Origin: Burkholderiaceae bacterium
Lineage (GTDB): Bacteria > Pseudomonadota > Gammaproteobacteria > Burkholderiales > Burkholderiaceae_B
Reading direction: 5' to 3'
Length of the DNA stretch: 64,000 nucleotides
Assembly: GCA_020851995.1 (NCBI GenBank)
Contig: JADZBO010000261.1
Coordinates: 1 to 64,000, forward strand
The notes under the pieces were generated by a model. The model was not told the origin of the DNA. It did not search any database and was given only the letters and a program-made list of their open reading frames with translations. Below, one piece after another: positions 1 through 8,912 of this stretch (within the stretch, counting starts at the first letter, position 1; every line of letters starts with the position of its first letter). The position numbers and the translations under genes are program-made.

Positions 1-2
1 AA

Positions 3-1082
3 CGACCGAAAATTGGCGACGACACCCGCGCCTGGGGGCCACCCTTCCTGAAGGACATGGAAGGCAAGGACACGACAGAAGCTGCGTACTACCTGAGCAC
101 CAACCGTAACAAGCGCTCGATCGAGATTGATCTTGCGAGCGCTGAGGGTGCAGCGCTCGTGCGGGAACTGGCAAAGCACTGTGACGTGCTGGTTGAGAAC
201 TTCAAAGTGGGCGGACTCAGTCAGTACGGGTTGGACTACGCCAGCATGAAGGACGAATTCCCGCAGTTGATTTACTGCTCAGTCACGGGCTTTGGGCAGG
301 ACGGCCCTTATGCCGATCGGCCTGGCTACGACTTCATGATTCAGGGCATGGGCGGCCTGATGAGTATCACCGGTGAACGCGATGGTCTGCCCGGCGCCGG
401 CCCTCAGAAAGCGGGCGTGGCGGTCACCGACATCATCACTGGCATGTACGCGACGGTGGCGATTCTGGCGGCGATTCAGGAGCGCAATCGCAGCGGACTG
501 GGGCAGCACCTGGACATCGCGCTGCTGGATTGCCACATCGCCATGCTGGCCAATCAGAACCTGAACTTCATGACCAGCGGACGTGCACCGCAGCGCGCTG
601 GTAACGCCCACCAGAACGTGGTCCCTTACCAGGTGTTCAAAACCGCGGACGGTTTCATGATCGTGGCAGTCGGTAACGACTCGCAATATCGGGCGTACTG
701 CAAAGCCATCGGTGCGCCCCATCTTGCGGAGGATGCGCGGTTCACCTCCAACGGCCTGCGCGTCGTCAACCGGGACGCACTGATCCCGCTGCTTGAAGAA
801 ATCATGGCAACCGGTCTGCGCGACGACTGGATCGCCAAACTGGAGGAGGCAGGTGTGCCCTGCGGTCCGATTCAGACGATCGATCAAGTATTCGCGCATC
901 CACAGGTCGTCGCCCGGGATATCTGGAAAAACATTCCGCACCCGACGGGCGGCACGTCCCCGACGACGGCGAGTCCGATGCGGTTCTCTGCCACGCCTGT
1001 CCAGTACCGCCGCCCTGCCCCGATGCTCGGCCAGCACAGCGAGGAAATCCTCCGCGAGGTCCTGGGACGCGACTTGGGTTAA
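3..1082 (+). CDS. CaiB/BaiF family CoA-transferase, 5' end outside the window
   Basis: This is a family III CoA-transferase, which moves CoA between acyl-CoA and a carboxylic acid in the cytoplasm. The frame is open from base 3: residues RPKIGDDTRAWGPPFLKD precede the first in-window ATG at 57 and are the usual continuation of the family's N-terminus. The true start therefore lies left of the window and the ATG at 57 is internal. Visible signatures are the YLSTNRNKRSIEIDL and VLVENFKVGG segments, and GQHLDIALLDCH, whose second Asp aligns with the catalytic Asp of formyl-CoA transferase. The end is normal (EEILREVLGRDLG). The substrate cannot be told. About 130 bases without a gene follow. Confidence 0.9.
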   Translation, partial: RPKIGDDTRAWGPPFLKDMEGKDTTEAAYYLSTNRNKRSIEIDLASAEGAALVRELAKHCDVLVENFKVGGLSQYGLDYASMKDEFPQLIYCSVTGFGQDGPYADRPGYDFMIQGMGGLMSITGERDGLPGAGPQKAGVAVTDIITGMYATVAILAAIQERNRSGLGQHLDIALLDCHIAMLANQNLNFMTSGRAPQRAGNAHQNVVPYQVFKTADGFMIVAVGNDSQYRAYCKAIGAPHLAEDARFTSNGLRVVNRDALIPLLEEIMATGLRDDWIAKLEEAGVPCGPIQTIDQVFAHPQVVARDIWKNIPHPTGGTSPTTASPMRFSATPVQYRRPAPMLGQHSEEILREVLGRDLG

Positions 1083-1213
1083 GCTGCCGCAAGACGGATC
1101 GCAAAGATCCGGGTGAAGCATCGGGACGCCCAATGGCGCACCCGTCGCTTCACTGAAAAAATAGAGTCCTCAACCGGAGACATCAAGCTGTCCGGCAAAC
1201 TTGGAGCGGTCGC

Positions 1214-1606
1214 CTATCTACCCGCCGACCAGAGCGCTTCAAAATCGAATGAAATCTGCCGTTGGTGACGGATTGACAGCAGGTACACCGTGCCCTTCAT
1301 CCATGCGTAAAGCACCAGGTAATGCGTCATCACGTACTCGCGTAGCGAGCCGTCCTCATCGAGCGAGCCAAGTTGATCGATCAGATGCGCGACGCCATTG
1401 GCGACTTCTACCGAACGGGCAGGACGCTCCAGCAGCAAACGTCCCAAACCGGGAAATCGCCCCAGATTGGGGATGACGGTAGTGGTCAGGTCGTTCAACA
1501 ACCTATCGAAGGCGAAAAGAACCCCGGCTTCGTCCAGAAACCCCTCAATCCCGACAAGATTCTTCTCAAAGTTGCCCGTGAGTTTGACGATATGCTTGTC
1601 TGTCAC
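1214..1606 (-). CDS. ParE/RelE-superfamily toxin
   Basis: The 130-residue protein ends in LREYVMTHYLVLYAWMKG followed by VYLLSIRHQRQISFDF, the beta-sheet core and IRHxRQ signature of ParE-like toxins. It is longer than the usual 90-100 residues, with a helical extension in front. Its gene begins 15 bases after the Phd-type antitoxin gene on the same strand, the normal antitoxin-toxin order of a type II module. ParE relatives target DNA gyrase and RelE relatives are mRNA interferases; the sequence alone does not settle which applies here. No frameshift or truncation is visible. Confidence 0.82.
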   Translation of the reverse strand: MTDKHIVKLTGNFEKNLVGIEGFLDEAGVLFAFDRLLNDLTTTVIPNLGRFPGLGRLLLERPARSVEVANGVAHLIDQLGSLDEDGSLREYVMTHYLVLYAWMKGTVYLLSIRHQRQISFDFEALWSAGR

Positions 1607-1621
1607 GATTCAAATGCGTCT

Positions 1622-1924
1622 TTAACCCGCAACCTTTGCAAAGCGGCGACGCTTGAACTCGGTCAGGATGCCGACCGCGTCTTTTACCCTGCCCGCGGCG
1701 ACATCGGCAAGGCCGCGGCTGGCTTCGTCAATCAGCACCAGATGGATATGTTCGCGCTCAAGCTGGTGATAGTAGTCCAGCCGCTGAGCATCGATGAGAG
1801 CGACATAACTTTCGCCGTTCTTGGTGATGATTTTCTCAGCACCGGCCCTCGCCTGGTCAGCCAGTTCAGACAGGTTCGCCCTGGCCTGCGACAGCGGAAT
1901 CACGTCGGCAGCAGCAATAGCCAT
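1622..1924 (-). CDS. Phd/YefM-family antitoxin
   Basis: The 100-residue protein opens with DVIPLSQARANLSELADQA, the DNA-binding half of Phd/YefM antitoxins, and continues with KIITKNGESYVALI, the usual second strand. The C-terminal helical part should bind the toxin encoded just downstream. The ATG at 1924 is preceded by an AGGAAG ribosome-binding site at 1931-1936. Paired TGTACA boxes and a TATAAT -10 hexamer lie directly upstream, as expected for an autoregulated toxin-antitoxin operon. Confidence 0.85.
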   Translation of the reverse strand: MAIAAADVIPLSQARANLSELADQARAGAEKIITKNGESYVALIDAQRLDYYHQLEREHIHLVLIDEASRGLADVAAGRVKDAVGILTEFKRRRFAKVAG

Positions 1925-1944
1925 AGCCTACTTCCTATAAATTA

Positions 1945-1967
1945 TGTACATAGTTTTGTACATTATA
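1945..1967 (-). promoter_or_regulatory. Toxin-antitoxin promoter and candidate operator
   Basis: Two copies of the palindrome TGTACA (1945-1950 and 1957-1962) sit 12 bp apart. The second overlaps a perfect TATAAT -10 hexamer on the minus strand (1962-1967). A -35 box is weak (TCTGAA at 1985-1990). This is inferred to be the site of autorepression by the antitoxin or toxin-antitoxin complex. Confidence 0.6.
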
Positions 1968-2025
1968 CGCGCATTCTGCTCACCTTCAGAGACGAACAGG
2001 ATGCGCGAAACTCCGGAAAAAGAGA

Positions 2026-3549
2026 CTACTCGACCTTGACTGGAACGCCAGCAATACGCGCCGACCACTCTTTCGGGCCGGTATTGTGCACCGACACACC
2101 GTTGCAGTCGACCGCGACGGTGACCGGCATATCCACCACGTCGAATTCGTAGATTGCCTCCATGCCCAGATCGCCGAAACCCACGACCTTCGCGCCGCGG
2201 ATTGCTTTGGACACGAGGTAGGCCGCGCCACCCACCGCCATGAGATAGGCGGACTTGTGCTTGCGGATTGCATCGAGCGCGACGGGACCGCGCTCCGACT
2301 TGCCGATCATGGCAATCAGGCCTGTCTGGGCGAGCATCATTTCGGTGAACTTGTCCATCCGGGTCGCCGTGGTCGGGCCGGCCGGGCCCACCACCTCGTC
2401 ACGCACCGGATCCACCGGGCCGACGTAATAAATCACGCGATTGCGGAAATCGACCGGCAGGGACTCGCCGCGGGCGAGCATGTCCTGAATCCGTTTGTGC
2501 GCCGCATCGCGCCCGGTCAGCATCTTGCCGTTGAGCAACAAGGTCTGGCCCGGCTTCCAGCTGGCGACTTCCGCGGGGGTCAGCGCATTGAGGTCGACCT
2601 GCTTCGATGCGTTGTAGTCGGGTGCCCAGTGCACATCGGGCCAGTCTGACAACGACGGTACGTGCAAGTGCGCAGGGCCTGAGCCATCAAGCTCGAAGTG
2701 CGCGTGACGGGTCGCCGCGCAGTTGGGGATCATGGCCACCGGCAGCGACGCGGCGTGCGTCGGGAAGGTCTTGATCTTGACGTCGAGAACCGTCGTCAGA
2801 CCACCGAGACCCTGCGCGCCAATGCCCAGCGCGTTGACCTTCTCGTAGAGTTCGACGCGCAATTCTTCCAGTTTATTGGCCGGGCCGCGCTCGAGCAGCT
2901 CGTACATATCGAGGTCGTCCATCAGGGACTGCTTGGCCATCAGCACCGCCTTTTCGGCGGTGCCACCCACACCAATCCCCAACATGCCCGGAGGACACCA
3001 GCCGGCGCCCATTGTGGGCACGGTCTTGAGCACCCAGTCGACCAGCGAATCACTGGGATTGAGCATGGCCATCTTGGACTTGTTTTCAGAGCCGCCGCCC
3101 TTGGCAGCGACCTGCGCCTCGACCTTGTCGCCGGGCACCAACTCGACATTCAGCACACAGGGGGTGTTGTCGCGCGTGTTGCGACGGGAGAAAATCGGGT
3201 CCTCGAGCACCGAGGCGCGCAGAGGATTATCCGGATTCAGGTAGCCGCGCCGCACGCCTTCATCACAGAGCTCCTGCAGCGAACGCGCTGTGTTGAAGCG
3301 CACCTCCATGCCGACCTTCAGGAACACGTTGACGATGCCGGTGTCCTGGCAGATCGGACGGCGGCCCTCGGCGCTCATGCGCGAGTTGGTGAGGATCTGC
3401 GCCATGGCATCCTTGGCCGCCGGGCTTTGCTCACGCTCGTAGGCGCGGGCCAGATGACGGATGAAATCGGCGGGATGGTAGTAGCTGATGAACTGCACCG
3501 CGTCGGCGATCGACTGGACGAGGTCTTCTTCCTGAATGGTGACGGACAT
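2026..3549 (-). CDS. fumA: Class I (iron-sulfur) fumarate hydratase
   Basis: This enzyme interconverts fumarate and malate in the TCA cycle using an oxygen-sensitive [4Fe-4S] cluster. The likely cluster cysteines are visible in RPICQDTGIVNVF, GAGWCPPGMLGIGVGGT and MIPNCAATRHAHFEL. The C-terminal beta domain carries GKMLTGRDAAHKR and GPAGPTTATRMDKF and ends with FGDLGMEAIYEFDV. Domains are fused in the FumA/FumB order at 507 residues. I chose the ATG at 3549 (MSVTIQEEDL); a TTG at 3579 would add ten unconserved residues. It is an unlinked single gene, with a short 13-bp duplication upstream. Confidence 0.93.
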   Translation of the reverse strand: MSVTIQEEDLVQSIADAVQFISYYHPADFIRHLARAYEREQSPAAKDAMAQILTNSRMSAEGRRPICQDTGIVNVFLKVGMEVRFNTARSLQELCDEGVRRGYLNPDNPLRASVLEDPIFSRRNTRDNTPCVLNVELVPGDKVEAQVAAKGGGSENKSKMAMLNPSDSLVDWVLKTVPTMGAGWCPPGMLGIGVGGTAEKAVLMAKQSLMDDLDMYELLERGPANKLEELRVELYEKVNALGIGAQGLGGLTTVLDVKIKTFPTHAASLPVAMIPNCAATRHAHFELDGSGPAHLHVPSLSDWPDVHWAPDYNASKQVDLNALTPAEVASWKPGQTLLLNGKMLTGRDAAHKRIQDMLARGESLPVDFRNRVIYYVGPVDPVRDEVVGPAGPTTATRMDKFTEMMLAQTGLIAMIGKSERGPVALDAIRKHKSAYLMAVGGAAYLVSKAIRGAKVVGFGDLGMEAIYEFDVVDMPVTVAVDCNGVSVHNTGPKEWSARIAGVPVKVE

Positions 3550-3603
3550 GATGCGTGCCTGTGCCTGTGAGTAAGTCAAATGGGATTGATGAAAGCCGTG
3601 GTA

Positions 3604-3629
3604 AGTCTGCGTGGTCAGTCTGCGTGGTC
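3604..3629. repeat. Two tandem copies of a 13-bp unit
   Basis: The unit AGTCTGCGTGGTC occurs twice back to back, followed by a partial third copy (AATCTGC). It lies between the fumarase start and the end of the enoyl-CoA hydratase gene. No function is evident. Confidence 0.75.
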
Positions 3630-3696
3630 AATCTGCCGAGCCAGAGTCGTGTGGGTCAGGGTTGCGGGCCTCGCAGTCGAAAGTGTCGCCCCGAGT

Positions 3697-4464
3697 CTAA
3701 CGGCCCTTCCAGACCGGTTTGCGCTTTTCCGCGAACGCCGTCGAGCCTTCGCGGGCATCCTCGGACTGGAAGATGTGGGCGATCAGCGGGCGTTGCAGAT
3801 CAAACATGTTGTCCATCGGGAAATCGAGACCCCGGTTGACCACACTTTTGGCGGTCTGGACCGCCAGGGGACCATTTTCGCAGATTCTCTGCGCCAGCTT
3901 GATGGCCTCGGCCAACGCCTGCCCGGGGTCGGTCATCACGTTGATCAGTCCAAATTGCGCGGCGCGCCCGGCCGACAGCATGTCGCCGGTCAGGATGACC
4001 TCCATGGCGACATGGTACGGAATCTGACGCGGCAGGCGCATCAGGCCTCCGGACCCGGCGACCAGCCCGCGCTTGACCTCGGGCAAACCGAAGCGCGCGT
4101 CACTGGCGGCGACGATCAGATCGCAGGCCAGCATCATCTCGAACCCGCCCGCCAGCGCAAAGCCTTCGACGGCGGCGATCAGCGGCTTTTTCGGGGGCGC
4201 CTCGACGAAGCCACCGAATCCGCGGCCCTCCACCACAGAGCGTTTACCGGTTCGTGCAAAATCCTTGAGATCCATGCCAGAACTGAAGGTGTTACCCATG
4301 CCCGTCAGAATGCCAATGCGCAAATCGTCGCGCGCATCCAGTTCGTCGAATGCGGCGGCCATCTCGTGCGCCGTGTCCACGGTGATGGCATTGCGCGCCT
4401 CAGGGCGGTTGATGGTAATGATCTGGATATTGTCGATATGCTCGACGCTGACCAGGCTGGACAT
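3697..4464 (-). CDS. Enoyl-CoA hydratase/isomerase (crotonase family)
   Basis: This 255-residue crotonase-fold protein most likely hydrates a 2-enoyl-CoA or acts on a related CoA thioester. Both acidic residues of true hydratases are present: Glu in LAGGFEMMLACD (position of rat Glu144) and Glu in FGLPEVKRGLV (position of Glu164). The oxyanion-hole segment GNTFSSGMDLKDF is also visible. It ends AFAEKRKPVWKGR, common in catabolic members. It is transcribed singly, upstream of and parallel to fumarase. The physiological substrate is unknown. The nearby CoA-transferase suggests acid catabolism, which is inference from context only. Confidence 0.88.
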   Translation of the reverse strand: MSSLVSVEHIDNIQIITINRPEARNAITVDTAHEMAAAFDELDARDDLRIGILTGMGNTFSSGMDLKDFARTGKRSVVEGRGFGGFVEAPPKKPLIAAVEGFALAGGFEMMLACDLIVAASDARFGLPEVKRGLVAGSGGLMRLPRQIPYHVAMEVILTGDMLSAGRAAQFGLINVMTDPGQALAEAIKLAQRICENGPLAVQTAKSVVNRGLDFPMDNMFDLQRPLIAHIFQSEDAREGSTAFAEKRKPVWKGR

Positions 4465-4607
4465 GAGTGCTCCTTTAGCGGATTTGCGAGGTTGATCCCG
4501 GAATCATAGGCGATTCACGGCAACCAGCGGGCACTCGCCTGGGTGGGCAGCGTCCCACGCTAAAATGGTGGGTTAATCCGCCCCAAGACGTTTTTTCTGA
4601 CCCATTC

Positions 4608-5507
4608 ATGCTCACCTTTCAGCAAATCATCCTGCGCCTGCAAGAATACTGGGACAAACAGGGCTGCGCCCTGCTCCAACCCTACGACATGGAGGTCGGC
4701 GCCGGCACTTCGCACACAGCCACGTTTCTGCGCGCAATCGGCCCGGAGCCCTGGCGTGCGGCGTACGTACAGCCCTCACGACGTCCGAAGGATGGCCGCT
4801 ACGGAGACAATCCCAATCGGCTCCAGCACTATTACCAGTATCAGGTCGTGCTCAAGCCTGCGCCTCCCGACATCCTCGACCTGTACATCGGGTCGCTCGT
4901 GGCGCTCGGTATACGGCCGACCGAACATGACATCCGGTTCGTCGAGGATGACTGGGAAAACCCGACGCTTGGCGCCTGGGGACTCGGCTGGGAGGTCTGG
5001 CTCAACGGCATGGAAGTCACGCAGTTCACCTATTTTCAGCAAGTCGGCGGCCTGGACTGCAACCCGACCACGGGCGAAATCACCTACGGCCTTGAGCGTC
5101 TGGCCATGTATCTCCAGGGGGTCGAAAGCGTCTACGACCTGGTCTGGACCGACGGGCCGGGCGGGCGCATGCTCTACCGCGACGTGTTTCACCAGAACGA
5201 AGTGGAGCAATCGACCTACAACTTCGAGCACTCCGACCCGGAAACCCTCTTCAGACATTTCACGGACTACGAAACACTGGCCAAGCGCCTGATCGAGGTT
5301 CCGCTGGCGCTTCCAGCCTACGAAGCGGCGCTCAAGGCAGCGCATACGTTCAACTTGCTGGATGCGCGCGGCGCGATCAGTGTCACAGAGCGCGCCGCCT
5401 ACATCGGCCGTATCCGCAACCTTTCCCGGGCGGTGGCGCAGGCCTACTTTGAATCCCGCGAAAAACTAGGTTTTCCCATGCTGCAATCCAACAGGGGGGT
5501 CAACTGA
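4608..5507 (+). CDS. glyQ: Glycine--tRNA ligase alpha subunit
   Basis: This is the catalytic subunit of the alpha2beta2 bacterial glycyl-tRNA synthetase, which charges tRNA-Gly. The N-terminus [14 protein letters not shown] and the segments [38 protein letters not shown] and [14 protein letters not shown] are diagnostic. Length (299 residues) is normal. The ATG at 4608 follows a short leader; a TAAAAT hexamer at 4561-4566 may be the -10 box. Its stop overlaps the glyS start in TGATG, so the subunits are translationally coupled. Confidence 0.97.
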   Translation: MLTFQQIILRLQEYWDKQGCALLQPYDMEVGAGTSHTATFLRAIGPEPWRAAYVQPSRRPKDGRYGDNPNRLQHYYQYQVVLKPAPPDILDLYIGSLVALGIRPTEHDIRFVEDDWENPTLGAWGLGWEVWLNGMEVTQFTYFQQVGGLDCNPTTGEITYGLERLAMYLQGVESVYDLVWTDGPGGRMLYRDVFHQNEVEQSTYNFEHSDPETLFRHFTDYETLAKRLIEVPLALPAYEAALKAAHTFNLLDARGAISVTERAAYIGRIRNLSRAVAQAYFESREKLGFPMLQSNRGVN

Positions 5508-7639
5508 TGACCACCCGTGCCCTACTGATCGAGTTGTTCACCGAAGAACTCCCGCCAAAGGCGCTGGCGCGCCTGGGTCAGGCGTTCGCGCTTGGCGTGC
5601 ACGATGCGCTGGCGCAGGCCGGACTGGTGGCACCAGAGAGCGTCACCGAGGCCTTCGCCACCCCGCGCCGGCTTGCCGTGCGACTGACCGCAGTGCGCGG
5701 CGAAGCGGCTCCCCAGACCTACGCCGAAAAGCTCATGCCCGTGAAGGTCGGTCTTGACGCCAGCGGCGCGCCCACGCCCGCGCTGCTCAAGAAGCTGGCG
5801 GCCAAAGGATGGGCCGATATGGATGTCTCGACGCTCTCCCGCGAGTCCGATGGCAAGCAGGACATCCTGGTGGCGCGCGGCACGGCACCCGGCGCGCGCC
5901 TGGCGGCTACGCTGCAATCGGCAATCGAAGCCTCGATCGCCGCGCTGCCAATTCCCAAAGTGATGCGTTACCAGTTGGCCGATGGGGCCACTTCCGTGCG
6001 GTTCGTCCGACCGGCGCATGCACTGATCGCCCTCTGGGGCAACGAGGTGATCCCGGTCGAAATTCTTGGCCTGACCGCCGGCCACGCCACGCACGGTCAC
6101 CGGTTCCTGCATCCGCAGGCGATTGCGATCGAAAGCGCAGTCACCTACGAGGCACAACTCGCAGACGTCGGACACGTGGTGGCATCGTTCGATACACGAC
6201 GCGCACGGATCGACACGCTGTTGCAGGCTGAGGCACGCCGGCTTGACGCCACGCTGGGCGATGACCCCGCAGTCTCCGCGCTGCTCGATGAAGTCACGGC
6301 GCTGGTCGAAGCGCCCGCAGTCTACGTCGGTGCCTTCGAGCCGCGATTCCTGCAGGTGCCCCAGGAGTGCCTGATCCTGACGATGCGGCTCAACCAGAAG
6401 TACTTTCCGTTGTTCGATCCGAAAACCGGAAAACTGACGCACCGGTTCCTGATCGTGAGCAACATGCCGACAGCGGAACCGGCCGCCATCATCGAAGGCA
6501 ATGAGCGTGTGGTGCGCCCCCGCCTGGCCGATGCGCAGTTCTTCTTTGACACCGATCGCAAAGTGCCTCTGGTACAGAGGGTCGAGCAACTCGCCTCGAT
6601 CGTTTATCACAACAAACTCGGCACGCAACTGCAGCGCGTGGAACGGGTGCGCACGATCGCGGCATGGCTTGCCCATGCGTTGGGAGCCGACGTGACCCTG
6701 GCGGAGCGTGCTGCCTTTCTGTCAAAGGCGGACCTCTCGACCCTCATGGTCGGCGAATTCCCCGAACTGCAGGGCATCATGGGCGCCTACTATGCAGAGG
6801 GCGACGCCGAAGCCTCCGAAGTGGTCCAGGCCCTTGCGGGCCAGTACCGAATCCGGCTTGAGGCGCCAGTCACCATGGCCAACGCAATCCCGGCGATCCT
6901 GTTCATGGCTGATCGTGCGGAATCGATCGTCGGCATCTGGGGCATCGGCCTGGCGCCGACGGGGGAGCGGGATCCCTTCGGGCTGCGCCGCGCCGCACTC
7001 GGCATACTGAGCGGTTTTGAGCAACTGACCGCGGGCGGTCTGCTGCGCGTTCAGGACTCCGGGCCACTGACCCTCGAAGGATTGCTGGAGGCTGCCGCGC
7101 TGACGTTTGACGGTGGCCGGATCGCTGGCACAACCGTCGGCGAAGTCCAGGCGTTTGTCTTCGAACGATTGCGCAATCAACTGATTCAGCAATACGACCG
7201 CAATGCGGTCGAGGCGGTGCTGGCGCTTGCACCACCATTGCATCAGGTGCCGGCGCGGGTTCAGGCAATCGAGGCGTTTAGCCAGAGCCCACAGGCCCTG
7301 AGTCTCGCCGCCGCCAACAAGCGCATCGGCAACCTCCTGAAGAAAGCCGAGGGCAAGCTGGGCGGCATCGATTCCGCGTTGTTGAGCGAGCCTGCAGAAC
7401 AGGCGCTCGCGCAGATGATCGAGCGCCTCGCGCCGGTCGCCGCGAGCCAGCTGGAGCAAGGCGAATTCGGCGCGGTGCTGGCAACGCTGGCGCAGGCGCG
7501 CGACGCAGTCGATACGTTTTTCAACGACATCATGGTGATGGCCGACGATCCTGCCATACGCAACAACCGCCTGGCGCTGCTGTCGCAGTTGCATGGGCTC
7601 ATGAACCAGGTGGCTGATCTCTCGAGGCTGGCGGCATGA
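5507..7639 (+). CDS. glyS: Glycine--tRNA ligase beta subunit
   Basis: This 710-residue protein is the tRNA-recognition and editing subunit that pairs with GlyQ. It begins with LLIELFTEELPPKAL and has FATPRRLAVRL, PKVMRYQLADGATSVRFVRP, GHATHGHRFLHP and KADLSTLMVGEFPELQGIMG, all family hallmarks. The C-terminal anticodon-binding part ends NNRLALLSQLHGLMNQVADL. The last codons overlap the gmhB start by 4 bases, so glyQ, glyS and gmhB are probably one transcript. Confidence 0.97.
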   Translation: MTTRALLIELFTEELPPKALARLGQAFALGVHDALAQAGLVAPESVTEAFATPRRLAVRLTAVRGEAAPQTYAEKLMPVKVGLDASGAPTPALLKKLAAKGWADMDVSTLSRESDGKQDILVARGTAPGARLAATLQSAIEASIAALPIPKVMRYQLADGATSVRFVRPAHALIALWGNEVIPVEILGLTAGHATHGHRFLHPQAIAIESAVTYEAQLADVGHVVASFDTRRARIDTLLQAEARRLDATLGDDPAVSALLDEVTALVEAPAVYVGAFEPRFLQVPQECLILTMRLNQKYFPLFDPKTGKLTHRFLIVSNMPTAEPAAIIEGNERVVRPRLADAQFFFDTDRKVPLVQRVEQLASIVYHNKLGTQLQRVERVRTIAAWLAHALGADVTLAERAAFLSKADLSTLMVGEFPELQGIMGAYYAEGDAEASEVVQALAGQYRIRLEAPVTMANAIPAILFMADRAESIVGIWGIGLAPTGERDPFGLRRAALGILSGFEQLTAGGLLRVQDSGPLTLEGLLEAAALTFDGGRIAGTTVGEVQAFVFERLRNQLIQQYDRNAVEAVLALAPPLHQVPARVQAIEAFSQSPQALSLAAANKRIGNLLKKAEGKLGGIDSALLSEPAEQALAQMIERLAPVAASQLEQGEFGAVLATLAQARDAVDTFFNDIMVMADDPAIRNNRLALLSQLHGLMNQVADLSRLAA

Positions 7640-8175
7640 AGCTCATCATTCTCGACCGCGACGGTGTCATCAACGAAGACAGCGATCAATACATCAAGCA
7701 TCCGGACGAATGGATCGCCATACCGGGCAGCCTGCAAGCCATCGCACGCCTGCATCAGGCGGGCTGGACGGTCGCGGTCGCCTCGAACCAGTCAGGACTC
7801 GCGCGGGGGTACTTCGACGTTGCCACGCTCGCCTCAATCCATCAGAAGTTGCGCCGGGAACTGGCACAACTGGGCGGCACCATCGACGCGTTTTTCGTCT
7901 GTCCTCACGGTCCGGGAGACGGCTGCACCTGCCGCAAACCGCTGCCAGGGCTTTTCCATGACATCGCCCAGCGTTACGATGTGCCACTCGCAGGGGTGCC
8001 GGCGGTGGGTGATTCGCTGCGCGACCTGCAGGCATCGCACGCGGCAGGCTGCACGCCATGGCTGGTGCAAACCGGTAACGGCCCGCGCACGCTCGCACAG
8101 GGTGACTTGCCGCGCGGCACCCGCCTGGCCGACAGCCTCTCGGCAATGGTCGATCAACTTCTGGCAGACGGCTGA
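7636..8175 (+). CDS. gmhB: D-glycero-beta-D-manno-heptose 1,7-bisphosphate 7-phosphatase
   Basis: GmhB removes the 7-phosphate in ADP-heptose synthesis for the LPS inner core. It is a HAD phosphatase: nucleophile motif ILDRDGVINED, motif II SNQSGLARG, and a zinc-binding CPHGPGDGCTCRKP loop typical of GmhB. The 179-residue length is normal. It overlaps glyS by 4 bases (ATGA) and is followed after 5 bases by the acyltransferase gene. Placement next to glyS is common in beta-proteobacteria. Confidence 0.94.
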   Translation: MKLIILDRDGVINEDSDQYIKHPDEWIAIPGSLQAIARLHQAGWTVAVASNQSGLARGYFDVATLASIHQKLRRELAQLGGTIDAFFVCPHGPGDGCTCRKPLPGLFHDIAQRYDVPLAGVPAVGDSLRDLQASHAAGCTPWLVQTGNGPRTLAQGDLPRGTRLADSLSAMVDQLLADG

Positions 8176-8180
8176 ACACC

Positions 8181-8912
8181 ATGCTCTGGATCCGCTCCGC
8201 GCTTTTCGCCGCATTCCTGATCATCACGGTGATCCCGTACGCACTGGCCTGCCTGCTGTGGGCGCCGCTGCCGATGCGCTGGCGCTACCGCCTGACGGTC
8301 GGCTGGCCCATTCTCGCGGTCTGGGGGGCGCGCGTCATCTGCGGCATCCGCTGGAAGATCGAAGGCATCGAACACCTTCCCGATGCGCCGGTCGTCGTGC
8401 TGTCCAAGCATCAGTCGGCCTGGGAAACCTGTTTTCTGCCCTATTGCCTGCCACGCCAGGTTTGCTTCGTTTACAAGAAAGAGCTGCACTATGTGCCGTT
8501 TTTCGGCTGGGGTCTGGGGCTGTTGGGCATGATCCCGATTGATCGCCAAAAGGGCCGCGATGCGTTCGATCAGGTGGTCGCAATCGGCACGCAACGATTA
8601 AATGACGGTATCTGGCCGTTGCTGTTTCCCGAAGGCACCCGTGTGGCACCCGGCAAGGTCGGGCGCTACAAGGCCGGCGGCGCCTTGCTGGCGATCAAGG
8701 CGGGCGTCCCCGTCATACCGGTCGCGCACAACGCCGGCGAATGCTGGAGGCGCAATGCGTTCATCAAGCACCCTGGCCTGGTGACCGTTCGCTTCGGCCC
8801 GGCGATTCCCTCGACCGGACTGACCCCGGACGAACTCAATGCCCGCGTTCAGGACTGGATCGAGGGGGAAATGCACAAACTCAACCCCGAGCGCTATCGC
8901 ACGCGGGCATGA
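8181..8912 (+). CDS. plsC: 1-acyl-sn-glycerol-3-phosphate acyltransferase
   Basis: This membrane-bound acyltransferase makes phosphatidic acid from lysophosphatidic acid. It opens with a hydrophobic segment (ALFAAFLIITVIPYALACLL). The catalytic block reads KHQSAWETCF, an HX4E version of the usual HX4D, and the glycerophosphate-binding block reads FPEGTRVAPG. The third block is AGVPVIPVAHNAG. Length is 243 residues. The end overlaps the next gene in ATGA. The Glu at the HX4D position is, from memory, common in beta-proteobacterial members, so I do not read it as inactivating. Confidence 0.92.
   Translation: MLWIRSALFAAFLIITVIPYALACLLWAPLPMRWRYRLTVGWPILAVWGARVICGIRWKIEGIEHLPDAPVVVLSKHQSAWETCFLPYCLPRQVCFVYKKELHYVPFFGWGLGLLGMIPIDRQKGRDAFDQVVAIGTQRLNDGIWPLLFPEGTRVAPGKVGRYKAGGALLAIKAGVPVIPVAHNAGECWRRNAFIKHPGLVTVRFGPAIPSTGLTPDELNARVQDWIEGEMHKLNPERYRTRA

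Noticed and set aside
1373..2152. 259-codon plus-strand frame across the toxin-antitoxin region
   Set aside because: It spans both toxin and antitoxin genes antisense and the promoter between them; the minus-strand proteins match known families.
2698..3570. 290-codon plus-strand frame opposite fumarase
   Set aside because: It is antisense to a clearly conserved iron-sulfur enzyme; the predicted protein has no recognisable motif.
5522..6676. Long open frame on the minus strand (384 codons) inside glyS
   Set aside because: It mirrors the strongly conserved glyS coding frame, shows no recognisable domain, and such antisense frames are expected in GC-rich coding DNA.
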